Part shown: positions 43,355 through 53,127 of the stretch, one piece after another | How positions within the stretch are numbered: position 1 is the first letter of the stretch | Layout: each line of letters opens with the position of its first letter | From: an uncultured bacterium | GTDB taxonomy: Bacteria; Dictyoglomota; Dictyoglomia; Dictyoglomales; Dictyoglomaceae | Reading direction: 5' to 3' | Assembly: GCA_938034905.1 (NCBI GenBank) | Contig: CALHLF010000027.1 | Span: forward strand, 1-60,555 | DNA: 60,555 nucleotides | Program-made: the position numbers and the translations under genes | The notes under the pieces: generated by a model | The model's input: the letters and a program-made list of their open reading frames with translations, nothing else | Told to the model about the DNA's origin: nothing | The model's database searches: none

Positions 43355-44698
43355 ATGTTTAAGAAAATTCTAATTGCAAATAGGGGAGAAATAGCTATAA
43401 GAATTATTAGAGCATGTCAGGAGTTGGGAATAAAAACTGTTGCTATATACTCAGAAGCAGATAGAGATTCTTTACATGTTCAAATGGCAGATGAGGCTGT
43501 CTGTGTTGGCCCACCCTTAGCTTCGCAGAGTTATTTGAATATTCCTAATATAATTAGTGCAGCTTTAATAACTAATGCGGAGGCAATTCATCCAGGATAT
43601 GGATTTTTAGCAGAATCAGCAAGGTTTGCAGAAATCTGTGAAGAGCATGGTTTAGTATTTATTGGACCAAGTAAAGAAACTATAGAAAAGCTTGGTGATA
43701 AGGCTGGAGCAAAAAGAATAATGAAAGAGGCTGGTGTTCCTCTAATTCCTGGTTCAAACGGATTAATAGAGGATGAGAAACAAGCTCTTAAAATAGCAAA
43801 AGAAATTGGATTTCCGATATTGATCAAGGCTACCGCAGGGGGTGGAGGAAAAGGAATGAGAGTTGCTTATCATCCTGAAGACCTGACTCAAAGCTTAAGG
43901 GTAGCTAAAATGGAAGCAGAGAAAGCTTTTGGTAATCCAGGAGTTTATATTGAAAAATATATAGAAGAACCAAGACATGTAGAAATTCAGATTTTGGGTG
44001 ATAAATATGGAAATATTATTTCCTTAGGAGAAAGGGACTGCTCTATTCAAAGAAGACATCAAAAACTTATAGAAGAATCACCTTCTCCTGTAGTAGATCA
44101 TAGGTTAAGGGAGGCTATGAGTAGAGCAGCTATAAAGGGGGCTTATAAAGTTGGTTATGTAGGACCAGGAACCTTTGAATTTCTTTTAGATAAAAATGGA
44201 CATTTTTATTTTATGGAAGTTAATACAAGAATTCAGGTAGAGCATACTGTTTCTGAGATGGCAACAGGAATTGATCTTGTAAAATGGCAAATATTAGTAT
44301 CTGCTGGAGAAAAAATAAACTTTAAGGATGTTTCTATTCGAGGACACACTATTGAATGCAGAATAAATGCTGAAGATCCTTTTGATGATTTTGCTCCTTC
44401 TTCAGGAAAGATAATGAAATTTATACCTCCAGGGGGACCCTTTGTAAGAGTTGATACTCATCTATATGAAGGTTATACTGTACCTCCTTTTTATGATTCT
44501 CTACTAGCGAAGGTTATAGTTTGGGGAAAAGATAGAGAGGAAGCTATAGAAAGAATGAAAAGAGCATTAAGAGAATTTATTATTGTCGGGGTAAAAACTA
44601 CTATTCCTCTTCTTCTAAAAATTCTTGAAAATAGTTTCTTTATTAAAGGACAGTTTTCTACAGATTTTTTACAAAGAAGAATTTTGAATGAGGAGTGA
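43355..44698 (+). CDS. accC: Biotin carboxylase
   Basis: ATP-dependent carboxylation of biotin on AccB. The 447-residue protein starts [20 protein letters not shown], has the Gly-rich ATP loop [11 protein letters not shown], the biotin/ATP-grasp segments [16 protein letters not shown] and [15 protein letters not shown]. Length is normal. It lies directly after accB and just before the Asp23 gene. Confidence 0.96.
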   Translation: MFKKILIANRGEIAIRIIRACQELGIKTVAIYSEADRDSLHVQMADEAVCVGPPLASQSYLNIPNIISAALITNAEAIHPGYGFLAESARFAEICEEHGLVFIGPSKETIEKLGDKAGAKRIMKEAGVPLIPGSNGLIEDEKQALKIAKEIGFPILIKATAGGGGKGMRVAYHPEDLTQSLRVAKMEAEKAFGNPGVYIEKYIEEPRHVEIQILGDKYGNIISLGERDCSIQRRHQKLIEESPSPVVDHRLREAMSRAAIKGAYKVGYVGPGTFEFLLDKNGHFYFMEVNTRIQVEHTVSEMATGIDLVKWQILVSAGEKINFKDVSIRGHTIECRINAEDPFDDFAPSSGKIMKFIPPGGPFVRVDTHLYEGYTVPPFYDSLLAKVIVWGKDREEAIERMKRALREFIIVGVKTTIPLLLKILENSFFIKGQFSTDFLQRRILNEE

Positions 44699-44703
44699 AT
44701 AAT

Positions 44704-45075
44704 ATGAAGGAAGAACTTTCCTACGGATCTGTTAAAATTTCTAAAGAAGTAATTTCAGTTATAGCTGGAATTGCTGCACAGGAAGTAAAAGGTGTTTCAA
44801 GAATAGGGGATAGTCTCCCCTCAGCATTTGAGAGGTTAGTTTCAGGAATACCTATAGGAAGGGGGATAAAAGTTGAATTGAAGGATAAAGATGTATGTAT
44901 ATTTATTCCTCTATATGTTCTACCTAATTATTCTTTTCCAGAGGTTTCAAGAGAAGTGCAGGCTCATGTTAAAGAAGTTGTAGAAAGTATGACAGGACTT
45001 AATGTTCAAGAGGTTAATATCTTGATAAAAGGTATATATTTGGAAGAGAAAAGTAAAAAGGAGGAAAAAAAGTGA
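44704..45075 (+). CDS. Asp23/Gls24 family protein
   Basis: A 123-residue Asp23/Gls24 (DUF322) protein; the family is linked to alkaline or envelope stress in Gram-positives. Conserved parts are YGSVKISKEVISVIAGIAA and VSREVQAHVKEVVESMTGL with VNILIKGI. ATG 44704 is 8 bases after AGGAG; the upstream GTG 44695 overlaps accC and the SD. The next gene overlaps by 4 bp and encodes its probable membrane anchor. Confidence 0.88.
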   Translation: MKEELSYGSVKISKEVISVIAGIAAQEVKGVSRIGDSLPSAFERLVSGIPIGRGIKVELKDKDVCIFIPLYVLPNYSFPEVSREVQAHVKEVVESMTGLNVQEVNILIKGIYLEEKSKKEEKK

Positions 45076-45608
45076 AAATTAATTGGTATCAAAGACTTTT
45101 GTTTATTATATTAGGACTGGGTTTATCTCTCCTCTCATTAGTTTCTATTTTGGCTATACTTCAGTTTGGTCCTATTTTAAAGTTTATTAATTGGATAACT
45201 AAAGAAGGTATTGTCTTTTCTCTAGTAGTTCTCATAATTCTTTTTATTCTTAGTTTTATTACTTTTGTTTCCTCTTTTATATATAAAGAAAATCCTATGT
45301 TATATATTGGAGATACTTCTGGTTTGGGAAGTATAAAGATTTCATTACAGGGGCTTAAAAATTCTATTAAAGATATTGCTCAGTATTTTAGTGAGATTCA
45401 AGAAATTAAGCCAGAGATTAATATTATAAGAAATAAAGTGAGTTTAATACTTAGAATAAAAATACCTGTTGGTGTCGATGTAAATAGAATTGTAAGTGAA
45501 CTTCAACAAAGAGTAAGAGTCTATTTTGAAAATGTTTTAAATATTAACTTAGAAAAGGTAGAGGTTATTATTGAAGACATTATTGTCCCTGTTAAGAGGA
45601 GTAAGTGA
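45072..45608 (+). CDS. amaP: AmaP-like membrane anchor protein
   Basis: A 178-residue protein with two hydrophobic helices (about 8-32 and 46-70) followed by a soluble domain with IRNKVSLILRIKIPVGVDVNRIV, itself Asp23-like. This matches AmaP, which anchors Asp23 at the membrane in Staphylococcus. Start is GTG 45072 behind AAGGAGG. It lies between the Asp23 and DUF2273 genes, the characteristic trio. Confidence 0.85.
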   Translation: MKINWYQRLLFIILGLGLSLLSLVSILAILQFGPILKFINWITKEGIVFSLVVLIILFILSFITFVSSFIYKENPMLYIGDTSGLGSIKISLQGLKNSIKDIAQYFSEIQEIKPEINIIRNKVSLILRIKIPVGVDVNRIVSELQQRVRVYFENVLNINLEKVEVIIEDIIVPVKRSK

Positions 45609-45826
45609 TGAATTGGAAGGAATATAAAGGTAGAATAATTGGAACATTAATTGGAATTATTTTAGCTATATCCTTTTTAACAATAGGATTTTGGAGAACT
45701 TTATTTTGGTTTAGTTTAGCTATTTTAGGATTCATTTTAGGTTCTTTCTTTGATAATAAAGAAAGCCTTATTGAATTGTGGGATAGATTAAAAGAAATAT
45801 TTATAAATATAGGAAGGGAAAGATGA
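45608..45826 (+). CDS. DUF2273 family small membrane protein
   Basis: A 72-residue protein with two hydrophobic helices ([20 protein letters not shown], then LFWFSLAILGFILGSFFD) and a charged C-terminus, matching DUF2273, which accompanies AmaP and Asp23. ATG 45608 shares a base with the amaP stop; GAGGAG lies 6 bases upstream. Function unknown. nusB overlaps its end by 4 bp. Confidence 0.85.
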   Translation: MNWKEYKGRIIGTLIGIILAISFLTIGFWRTLFWFSLAILGFILGSFFDNKESLIELWDRLKEIFINIGRER

Positions 45827-46248
45827 GTAAAGAAAGGACAAGATGTAGAGAACAAATACTTACCTATTTATTTCAGAAGGATTTGGGACAAGAAGTAGAA
45901 ATAGATTTTCAAGATTTTTCCCCAAATGCTCAAATATTTGCCCATAGACTGTGGGAAGCCTGTTTAAAATATAAGGATTTTGCAGATAGAATTATTTCAG
46001 AATTTAGTTATGGATGGAAGATTGAGAGATTAGGAGTAATAGAAAGAAATGCTCTAAGAATGGCAATCTGTGAAATTTTGAGTTTTGATGATATCCCAGT
46101 GGGAGTTTCTGTGAATGAGGCAGTGGAGTTGACAAAAAAATATGTTGGTATTTCAGCAAGTAAATTTGTAAATGGAGTCTTGAGAAATATTTTGAGAAAT
46201 TGGGATAAGGTTTTGGATTTAAAAACACGGGAAGAGATATGTTATTGA
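45823..46248 (+). CDS. nusB: Transcription antitermination protein NusB
   Basis: NusB pairs with S10 (NusE) at boxA to allow rRNA antitermination. The 141-residue helical protein has RTRCREQILTYLFQKD, RLGVIERNALRMAICEIL, VGVSVNEAVELTKKY and SKFVNGVLRNI, all family hallmarks. Length is normal. It overlaps its neighbours on both sides, so this is one operon. Confidence 0.95.
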   Translation: MSKERTRCREQILTYLFQKDLGQEVEIDFQDFSPNAQIFAHRLWEACLKYKDFADRIISEFSYGWKIERLGVIERNALRMAICEILSFDDIPVGVSVNEAVELTKKYVGISASKFVNGVLRNILRNWDKVLDLKTREEICY

Positions 46249-48113
46249 AAAAAATAAAGGAACCTAAAGACATTAAAAAATTATCATTTTCTCAATTAAA
46301 GGAACTCTCTTCAGAAATAAGAAAAGTTATTATTGATACAGTAGAGCAAAATGGTGGACATTTAGCATCAAATTTAGGAGTTGTTGAGCTTACTCTTGCA
46401 GTTCATTACGTGTTTAATGCTCCAGAAGACAAGATAGTTTGGGATGTTGGGCATCAGTGTTACACTCATAAATTAATCACAGGAAGATTTGAAAAATTTA
46501 ATACTATAAGAAAATATGGAGGAATAAGTGGTTTTATTGCCCCTTGGGAAAGTATCTATGATACTTTTGCAGTAGGACATGCTGGGACTTCTCTTTCTTC
46601 AGCTCTTGGTATTGCAAAGGCAAGAGATTTAAAAGGAGAAAAATATAAAGTAATAGCTATAATAGGCGATGGAGCTTTGACTTCAGGGATGGCATGGGAA
46701 GCATTAAATCAAATTGGTTTTTTAAAAACAGATTTAATTGTAATTTTAAACGATAATGAACACTCAATCTCTCTTAATATAGGAGCTTTAGCAATATACT
46801 TGGCAAAGTTAAGAAATCATCCTTTATTTAGGTTATTTAAACAAACAACCCAAAATCTTCTAAAATCTTCTTCCTTTGGAAAATTTTTATTAGACTTAAG
46901 TTTAAAAGTCGAAAGGGGAATAAAAAGTTTTCTAATAGCAAAACCTATCTTTGAAGACTTAGGATTTAAATATTTTGGCCCCTTTGATGGACATGACATT
47001 CCTCTTTTAATCTCAGCTTTAAATAGTGTAAAAAGAAATTTTAACACTCCTGTTCTAATTCATGTATTGACTAAAAAGGGAAGTGGGCATAACGAAGCTG
47101 AGGCATGTCCTCCTAAATATCATAGTATTTCTGCAAAATCTGAGAGATTAAGTAAACGTCTTACTTATACTGAGGTTTTTGGAAGAACTTTAGTAGAGTT
47201 AGCTAAAAAAGATAATAGGATAGTTGGAATAACAGCAGCTATGCCTGAGGGGACAGGATTAATATATTTCGCAAAGGAATTTCCAGATAGATTTTTTGAT
47301 GTGGGAATTGCAGAAGAGCACGCAGTAACTTTTGCTGCAGGACTTGCTATCTCAGGATTTAAGCCTGTTGTTGCTATTTATTCTACTTTTCTACAAAGAG
47401 CCTTTGATCAGATAATCCATGATGTATGTCTCCAAAAATTGCCAGTAGTTTTTGTTTTAGATAGAGCAGGAATTGTAAGTGATGATGGTCCCACCCATCA
47501 AGGTATATATGATTTTTCATATCTTCGAATAATTCCTAACATGGTTATTATGGCTCCAAAAGACGAAATGGAGCTTAAATCTATGCTTTATACAGCGGTA
47601 AATTATAATGGTCCAATTGCTATACGTTTTCCTAAAGGAAGTGGATATGGAGTTGATATAAATAAACCCTATGAGAAACTTAATATAGGAAAAGGAGAGA
47701 TTTTAAGAGAAGGTAGAGATATATTGTTTTGTGCCATAGGATCTATGGTTTATCCTGCTTTAAAAACCGCAGAAATTCTTTCAGAAAAAGGTATAAATCC
47801 TACAGTTGTAAATATGAGATTCTTAAAGCCATTAGATTATATATTACTTGATGATCTTATTAAATCTCATTCCATATTAATAACTTTTGAGGAAAATATT
47901 ATTACAGGAGGATTATTTACTGCAATTTCCGAATGGCTTCATAAAAATGATTTATCTATTAAACTTTTACCCTTTGCTTTACCTGAGAAGTTTTTAGAAC
48001 AAGGTAATGCAGAATTTTTAAAAGAAATTTATAACTTAACTCCACCTAAAATATCAAAAATTTTAGAGGAGATATTATTACCAAAGTTAGAAGTCTATGA
48101 AGGAAAGAATTGA
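46239..48113 (+). CDS. dxs: 1-Deoxy-D-xylulose-5-phosphate synthase
   Basis: First enzyme of the MEP isoprenoid pathway: pyruvate plus glyceraldehyde-3-phosphate to DXP, thiamine diphosphate dependent. The 624-residue protein has HQCYTHKLITGR, the TPP motif GDGALTSGMAWEALN with DNEHSISLN, and the transketolase part VGIAEEHAVTFAAGLA and DRAGIVSDDGPTHQG. It overlaps nusB by 10 bp and tlyA by 17 bp. Confidence 0.96.
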   Translation: MLLKKIKEPKDIKKLSFSQLKELSSEIRKVIIDTVEQNGGHLASNLGVVELTLAVHYVFNAPEDKIVWDVGHQCYTHKLITGRFEKFNTIRKYGGISGFIAPWESIYDTFAVGHAGTSLSSALGIAKARDLKGEKYKVIAIIGDGALTSGMAWEALNQIGFLKTDLIVILNDNEHSISLNIGALAIYLAKLRNHPLFRLFKQTTQNLLKSSSFGKFLLDLSLKVERGIKSFLIAKPIFEDLGFKYFGPFDGHDIPLLISALNSVKRNFNTPVLIHVLTKKGSGHNEAEACPPKYHSISAKSERLSKRLTYTEVFGRTLVELAKKDNRIVGITAAMPEGTGLIYFAKEFPDRFFDVGIAEEHAVTFAAGLAISGFKPVVAIYSTFLQRAFDQIIHDVCLQKLPVVFVLDRAGIVSDDGPTHQGIYDFSYLRIIPNMVIMAPKDEMELKSMLYTAVNYNGPIAIRFPKGSGYGVDINKPYEKLNIGKGEILREGRDILFCAIGSMVYPALKTAEILSEKGINPTVVNMRFLKPLDYILLDDLIKSHSILITFEENIITGGLFTAISEWLHKNDLSIKLLPFALPEKFLEQGNAEFLKEIYNLTPPKISKILEEILLPKLEVYEGKN

Positions 48114-48900
48114 TATTATTTTAGTGAAAAAGGGAATTTTTGAGAGTAGAGAAAAGGCTAAGAGAGCACTAATGGCAGGATTAGTGTTGGTTAATGGAAA
48201 ATTAGTAGATAAACCTGATATGAAATTTCTCGAGGAAATTAATATTGAAATTAAAGAGCCTCCCCTTTATGTTAGTAAGGGAGGATTTAAATTAAAAAAA
48301 GCGTTAGAAGTGTTTAATCTTAATGTAAAGGATTTTGTCGTTTTAGACATTGGTGCAAGTACCGGGGGTTTTACTGATTGTCTTTTAAAAGAAGGTGCAA
48401 AAAAGGTCTATGCCTTAGATGTGGGAAAGGGAATAATTCATGAAAGTTTGAGAAACAATCCTAAGGTAGTTGTTATGGAGGGAATTAATGCAAGATATAT
48501 AAAAAGTGAAGATTTCCCAGAGAAATTTGATCTTATAACCATTGATGTATCTTTTATTTCGATATTGAAAATTTTTCCAAGACTTCCTAATCTTTTAAGA
48601 GAAAATAGTAAAATAATTGCACTAATAAAACCTCAATTTGAAGCTGGGCCTGATAAGGTTAAAAAGGGAGGTATTGTTAAGGATTTGGAGGTACATATTG
48701 AAGTATTTGAGAAAATTACTAAGGAAGTTGAACCTTTGGGATTTTATTTGGAAAATGTTACTTATTATTTCAGTAAAGAAGGAAGGGGAAATATTGAATA
48801 TCCATCACTTTTTGGAAAGGAGAAAAAAGAGTTAGATTTTAAAAAAGTTGTAAAGGAGGCTTGGAATCTCTGGAGCTCAAAATTTTATTACAAAAGATAG
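48097..48900 (+). CDS. tlyA: TlyA family rRNA 2'-O-methyltransferase
   Basis: TlyA-type RNA methyltransferase of 267 residues. An S4 RNA-binding domain (RIDIILVKKGIFESREKAKRAL) is followed by an FtsJ-like fold with SAM motif LDIGASTGGFTDCLL and the catalytic-region segment IALIKPQFEAGP. In mycobacteria TlyA methylates 16S and 23S rRNA; the target here is inferred. It overlaps dxs and nadK, as in Firmicute dxs-tlyA-nadK clusters. Confidence 0.92.
   Translation: MKERIDIILVKKGIFESREKAKRALMAGLVLVNGKLVDKPDMKFLEEINIEIKEPPLYVSKGGFKLKKALEVFNLNVKDFVVLDIGASTGGFTDCLLKEGAKKVYALDVGKGIIHESLRNNPKVVVMEGINARYIKSEDFPEKFDLITIDVSFISILKIFPRLPNLLRENSKIIALIKPQFEAGPDKVKKGGIVKDLEVHIEVFEKITKEVEPLGFYLENVTYYFSKEGRGNIEYPSLFGKEKKELDFKKVVKEAWNLWSSKFYYKR
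48854..48859 (+). promoter_or_regulatory. SD sequence near the nadK start
   Basis: AGGAGG sits only 1 base before TTG 48861 but 10 bases before CTG 48870 in the same frame. The strong SD shows initiation occurs here, while the exact codon is uncertain. Confidence 0.55.
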
Positions 48901-49694
48901 GGATTATATATAATCCTCGAAAAAGAGAGGCAAAAAAATTAATCCCAGAATTACAAAAATGGGGTGAAAATAATTTAAAGGAGATATATCTTTTAAATAA
49001 CAAAGAAAATTCTTTTATTAATGATATTGATTTAGTTATTGCCATAGGGGGAGATGGTACAGTATTATATGCTCTTCAAAAAGTTGCAAAATATAATATC
49101 CCTGTCTTAGGAATTAATACAGGAAGATTAGGATTTTTAACTACCTTAGAAGCAAAAGATTTTGAAAAAAATTTTCATATATTAGAGAGGGGAGAATTTT
49201 TTGTAGAGAAACATCCTGTGTTAGAGTTAAAAGTTATTCCTAAAAATGTAACATACTATATATTTAATGAAGCAGTTTTATTAAAAGCTGAAAACACTCC
49301 CCTTATATCCTTTGAACTTTTTTATGGACAGGAAAGTATAACTACCTCTCCTGCTGATGGTTTAATTATAGCCTCTGCCTCAGGTTCTACAGCATATGCT
49401 CTTTCTGCTGGGGGACCAGTTATTTTTCCAGAATTAAATGTAGTAGAAGTTCTTTCTATATGTGCCCATTCTCTTTCTTCTCGTCCATTACTTCTTTCCT
49501 TTGATAGAGAAATTATGTTTTCATTACCTCGAAGATCCTGGCAAGTGGAAATATGGATTGATGGAAAGCAGGTGGATTTGATAGGAAAAAATGAAAGAGT
49601 GATCATTAAGAAAGCTCCATTTAATGCAGAATTGCTTTTTCTAAAAGATTGGAATTTTTTTAAAAGATTGAAGAAAAAACTCCATTGGAGGTAG
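48861..49694 (+). CDS. nadK: NAD kinase
   Basis: Phosphorylates NAD to NADP. The protein, up to 277 residues, begins with KIGIIYNPRKREAK, has GGDGTVLYAL, GINTGRLGFLT and SPADGLIIASASGSTAYALSAGG around residues 155-180. Start is uncertain: TTG 48861 is the only standard codon, but a good SD fits CTG 48870 better. It overlaps tlyA by 40 bp and ends shortly before recN. Confidence 0.94.
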   Translation: MESLELKILLQKIGIIYNPRKREAKKLIPELQKWGENNLKEIYLLNNKENSFINDIDLVIAIGGDGTVLYALQKVAKYNIPVLGINTGRLGFLTTLEAKDFEKNFHILERGEFFVEKHPVLELKVIPKNVTYYIFNEAVLLKAENTPLISFELFYGQESITTSPADGLIIASASGSTAYALSAGGPVIFPELNVVEVLSICAHSLSSRPLLLSFDREIMFSLPRRSWQVEIWIDGKQVDLIGKNERVIIKKAPFNAELLFLKDWNFFKRLKKKLHWR

Positions 49695-49699
49695 GAAAG

Positions 49700-51463
49700 A
49701 TGCTTTTAGCCTTACATGTAAAGGATTTTGCTATAATAGATGAAATAACTTTAGATTTTCATGAGGGTTTAAATGTAATTACTGGAGAGACTGGTGCAGG
49801 TAAATCTCTTTTAATAGATGCATTGTCATTTTTGTTAGGAGAAAAAGCATCTACAGATATTATTAGAACAGGAAGTAATAAGGCTATAGTTGAAGCCCTT
49901 TTCTCAGTTAATTCCTTTGTTGAAGGAATATTAGATGAATGGGGAATACCAAAAGAAGAGGATAGAACACTTTTAGTGTATAGGGAGATTAATAGGGCAG
50001 GAAGAAGTAAATGTAGAGTAAATGGAGAATTAGTTACAGTTGGCATGTTGGAAAAACTTCTTTCTAATATAATGGAAATTCATGGACAATATGAGCATCA
50101 AAGGATTCTTCATAGGGATACTCAGTTGGAATTTTTAGATCTTTTTGGGGGAGAGGAATGTTTAAAACAAAAAAGAATTTTTAAAGAGATATTTGAATCC
50201 CTCAAAAAGCTATACTCTGAAAGAGAGAATATGTATGAAAGGGAAAAAGAAAGACAGCAAAGAATTGATCTTTTTAAGTTTCAAATAGAGGAAATAGATA
50301 AAGCCAAATTAGTAGAGGGAGAAGAGGAAACATTACTTGAGGAAAGAAGATTTCTTCAGAATCTTGAGAAAATAAGGAATAGTTTAGAGGAAGCTTATAT
50401 TTTACTTTATGACTCTCAAGAACCCAAAATTTCTGCTTTAGATCAAATAAGTAGAAGTCTTAATCTTTTATCTTCTTTATCTAACTTAGATAAAAATATT
50501 GAGAACATATGTGAGTTATTATCTAATGCAAAATTATATTTACAGGAAGGAGTAGATTCCTTAATTCGATTTAAAGATAGTCTAAATATGGAGTCTTCTA
50601 GATTAGAGGAAATTGAGGAAAGATTATATAAGATTTCACAACTTAAAAGAAAGTATGGAAGAACAATTAATGAGATTCTTGAGTATAGAAAAAAAATAGA
50701 ATTGGAATTAAGGGAACTTTTAAGTAGTGAAGAGAGATTAGAAGAAATTGAAAAAGAGATACAAATATTAGAGGAACAAATAGTTTCAGAAGCTCAAAAA
50801 TTATCAGAAATTAGAAGGAAAATTGCCAAGAATCTAGAAGAGAATGTAGAGAAGGAACTTAAAGATTTAGGAATTGAGAATGCAAAGTTTTCTGTAAGAT
50901 TTTTGGTACCTATGGGACCTCATGTTCTTGTGATAAATGATATAAAAATTAGTAGCAAGGGTTTAGAAGATATAGAATTTCTTCTTTCTACCAATCCTGG
51001 AGAAGATTTAAAACCTCTTAAGAATATTGCCTCAGGAGGAGAGATATCAAGAATTATGTTGGCCTTAAGAACTATTATCAATAAGATAGATCAAACTCCT
51101 ATACTAATTTTCGATGAAATAGATGTTGGAATTGGAGGAGAAACTTCGTATCTATTAGCCCAAAAGCTTTGGAATCTTTCTCTTGGAAGGCAAGTATTTT
51201 GTGTCACTCATTTACCTCAGATTGCAGCATGGGCAGATGCACATTTTTATGTGGAGAAAAAGGTAATAAATGAACAGACACGTATTAAAGTAAGTTTATT
51301 AGAAGAAAAATCAAGAATAATTGAGTTGTCAAGAATGTTTGGAGGGAGTATTGTTTCTGAGATTAGTCAACAACATGCAAGGGAAATGTTGCTAAAAGCA
51401 AATGAAATGAAAAAAAGTTTAAGAGAAAAGTATTCTTCTGAAATTCTTTCTACTAATAATTAA
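49700..51463 (+). CDS. recN: DNA repair protein RecN
   Basis: SMC-like ATPase for double-strand break repair. From ATG 49700 (GGAGGTAGGAAAG upstream) the product is 587 residues. Walker A is GETGAGKSLL near residue 31, a long coiled-coil arm fills the middle (about 150-370), and the C-terminus has the ABC signature ASGGEISRIMLALR and Walker B ILIFDEIDVGIGG. The upstream in-frame start at 49685 lies in nadK and is less likely. Confidence 0.95.
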   Translation: MLLALHVKDFAIIDEITLDFHEGLNVITGETGAGKSLLIDALSFLLGEKASTDIIRTGSNKAIVEALFSVNSFVEGILDEWGIPKEEDRTLLVYREINRAGRSKCRVNGELVTVGMLEKLLSNIMEIHGQYEHQRILHRDTQLEFLDLFGGEECLKQKRIFKEIFESLKKLYSERENMYEREKERQQRIDLFKFQIEEIDKAKLVEGEEETLLEERRFLQNLEKIRNSLEEAYILLYDSQEPKISALDQISRSLNLLSSLSNLDKNIENICELLSNAKLYLQEGVDSLIRFKDSLNMESSRLEEIEERLYKISQLKRKYGRTINEILEYRKKIELELRELLSSEERLEEIEKEIQILEEQIVSEAQKLSEIRRKIAKNLEENVEKELKDLGIENAKFSVRFLVPMGPHVLVINDIKISSKGLEDIEFLLSTNPGEDLKPLKNIASGGEISRIMLALRTIINKIDQTPILIFDEIDVGIGGETSYLLAQKLWNLSLGRQVFCVTHLPQIAAWADAHFYVEKKVINEQTRIKVSLLEEKSRIIELSRMFGGSIVSEISQQHAREMLLKANEMKKSLREKYSSEILSTNN

Positions 51464-51476
51464 ATAAGGTGAAGTA

Positions 51477-52010
51477 ATGAAGGAAAAAATATTAAGAGAG
51501 AAAATATTATATAAAGGAAAAATTGTAAATGTTAAAGAAGTAGAAGTAGAGTTACCAAATGGCAAAATTGGAATAAGAGAAGTTGTAGAACATCCAGGTG
51601 CTGTTGCAATACTTCCCATAAATCATGATGGTAGTATTTTTTTTGTAAAGCAATATAGAATGTGTACTGGTGAAATATTATTAGAAATTCCTGCAGGAAA
51701 ATTAAATTTTGGTGAAGATCCATATCAATGTGCTATAAGGGAGTTAGAGGAGGAGATTGGATATAGAGCGAAAAGATTAGAATTGATTCACTCCTTTTAT
51801 ACATCTCCTGGAATAACTAATGAAGTCTTATATCTTTTTGAGGCAGGGAATCTTGAAAAAACTAAGGTAAATCCTGAGGAAGATGAATTTTTGGAAATAA
51901 TTTCTCTAAGGAGAGAAGATGTAGAGAGATTATTAAAGGAAAATAAAATTAAAGATGCGAAAACCTTAATAGCTATTTATTATTATCTTGCAGGGAGGCA
52001 TAGATTATGA
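51477..52010 (+). CDS. NUDIX hydrolase, ADP-ribose pyrophosphatase type
   Basis: Probably hydrolyses ADP-ribose to AMP and ribose-5-phosphate. The 177-residue protein carries the NUDIX box GKLNFGE followed by DPYQCAIRELEEEIGY, fitting GX5EX7REUXEEXGU, and the ADPRase-like VVEHPGAVAILPI and SFYTSPGITNE segments. It overlaps the alanine dehydrogenase gene by 4 bp. Confidence 0.9.
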   Translation: MKEKILREKILYKGKIVNVKEVEVELPNGKIGIREVVEHPGAVAILPINHDGSIFFVKQYRMCTGEILLEIPAGKLNFGEDPYQCAIRELEEEIGYRAKRLELIHSFYTSPGITNEVLYLFEAGNLEKTKVNPEEDEFLEIISLRREDVERLLKENKIKDAKTLIAIYYYLAGRHRL

Positions 52011-53125
52011 TCATTGGAATTCCTAAGGAAATTAAATCTGAAGAAAACCGAGTTGCAATTGTTCCTGGAGGGGTAGAGACCTTAGTTCAAAGGGGACATA
52101 GGGTAATTATAGAAAAAGGGGCAGGTATTGGAAGTGGTTTTTCTGATGAAGAATATAAATGGGCAGGTGCAGAAATTATACTAAGACATGAGGATGTTTT
52201 TTACGAATCAGAGTTAATTTTAAAAGTGAAAGAGCCATTACCTGAAGAGTATTCTTTATTAAAAGAGGGACAAGTATTATTTACTTATTTACATCTTGCT
52301 GCTTCATACGATCTAACCTTGAATCTTTTAAATAAGAAAATAATTGGAATAGCATACGAAACAGTTCAAAATGAAGATGGGTTTTTGCCGTTACTTGCTC
52401 CTATGAGTGAAATTGCTGGCAGGATGGCACCCTTAGAAGGAGCAAAGTATTTAGAAAAGCCTTATGGAGGAAGAGGTATCCTTCTTTCTGGAGTTGCGGG
52501 AGTTCCTCCAGCTACAGTTGTAATTCTTGGTGGAGGAACTGTAGGTTTTAATGCTGCGAGAATAGCCTTAGGTATGGGGGCTCAAGTAACAGTATTAGAT
52601 ATTAATCCTCGAAGATTAAGATTTTTAGATGAATTTTTCCAAGGAAGAGTAACTACTATGATTGCTGATAATTATAACATTAGAATGGTTGTAAAATATG
52701 CAGATCTTCTTATAGGAGCAGTATTAATTCCTGGGGCAAAGGCTCCTAAAATTATTACCCGGGAGATGCTAAGAAGTATGAAACCTGGCGCAGTTTTTGT
52801 TGATGTTGCTATTGATCAAGGGGGATGTTCTGAAACTTCAAAACCTACAACCCATTTAAATCCTATTTATGAAGAAGAGGGAATTATACATTATTCTGTT
52901 TCTAACATGCCTGGAGCTGTACCTCGAACTGCAACCCGTGCTTTAACCTTAAATACTCTACCCTATGTTTTAGAATTAGCAGATAAGGGTTGGAAGAGGG
53001 CAGTAAAGGAAAATTTGTCATTAAGAAAGGGAGTTAATTTAGTAGAAGGTAAAATTACTTATAAGGCTGTCGCCGAAGCTTTTAATCTCTCCTATACTCC
53101 ATTGGAAGAAGTATTAGAAGATTAG
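52007..53125 (+). CDS. ald: Alanine dehydrogenase
   Basis: NAD-dependent interconversion of alanine and pyruvate plus ammonia. The 372-residue protein starts MIIGIPKEIKSEENRVAIVPGG, has the NAD fold VVILGGGTVGFNAARIALGMGA with Asp after the second strand (VLDINPRRL), and the conserved VDVAIDQGGCSETS and SNMPGAVPRTAT. It is convergent with hslO, with 2 bp between stops and no terminator hairpin visible. Confidence 0.95.
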   Translation: MIIGIPKEIKSEENRVAIVPGGVETLVQRGHRVIIEKGAGIGSGFSDEEYKWAGAEIILRHEDVFYESELILKVKEPLPEEYSLLKEGQVLFTYLHLAASYDLTLNLLNKKIIGIAYETVQNEDGFLPLLAPMSEIAGRMAPLEGAKYLEKPYGGRGILLSGVAGVPPATVVILGGGTVGFNAARIALGMGAQVTVLDINPRRLRFLDEFFQGRVTTMIADNYNIRMVVKYADLLIGAVLIPGAKAPKIITREMLRSMKPGAVFVDVAIDQGGCSETSKPTTHLNPIYEEEGIIHYSVSNMPGAVPRTATRALTLNTLPYVLELADKGWKRAVKENLSLRKGVNLVEGKITYKAVAEAFNLSYTPLEEVLED

Positions 53126-53127
53126 TT

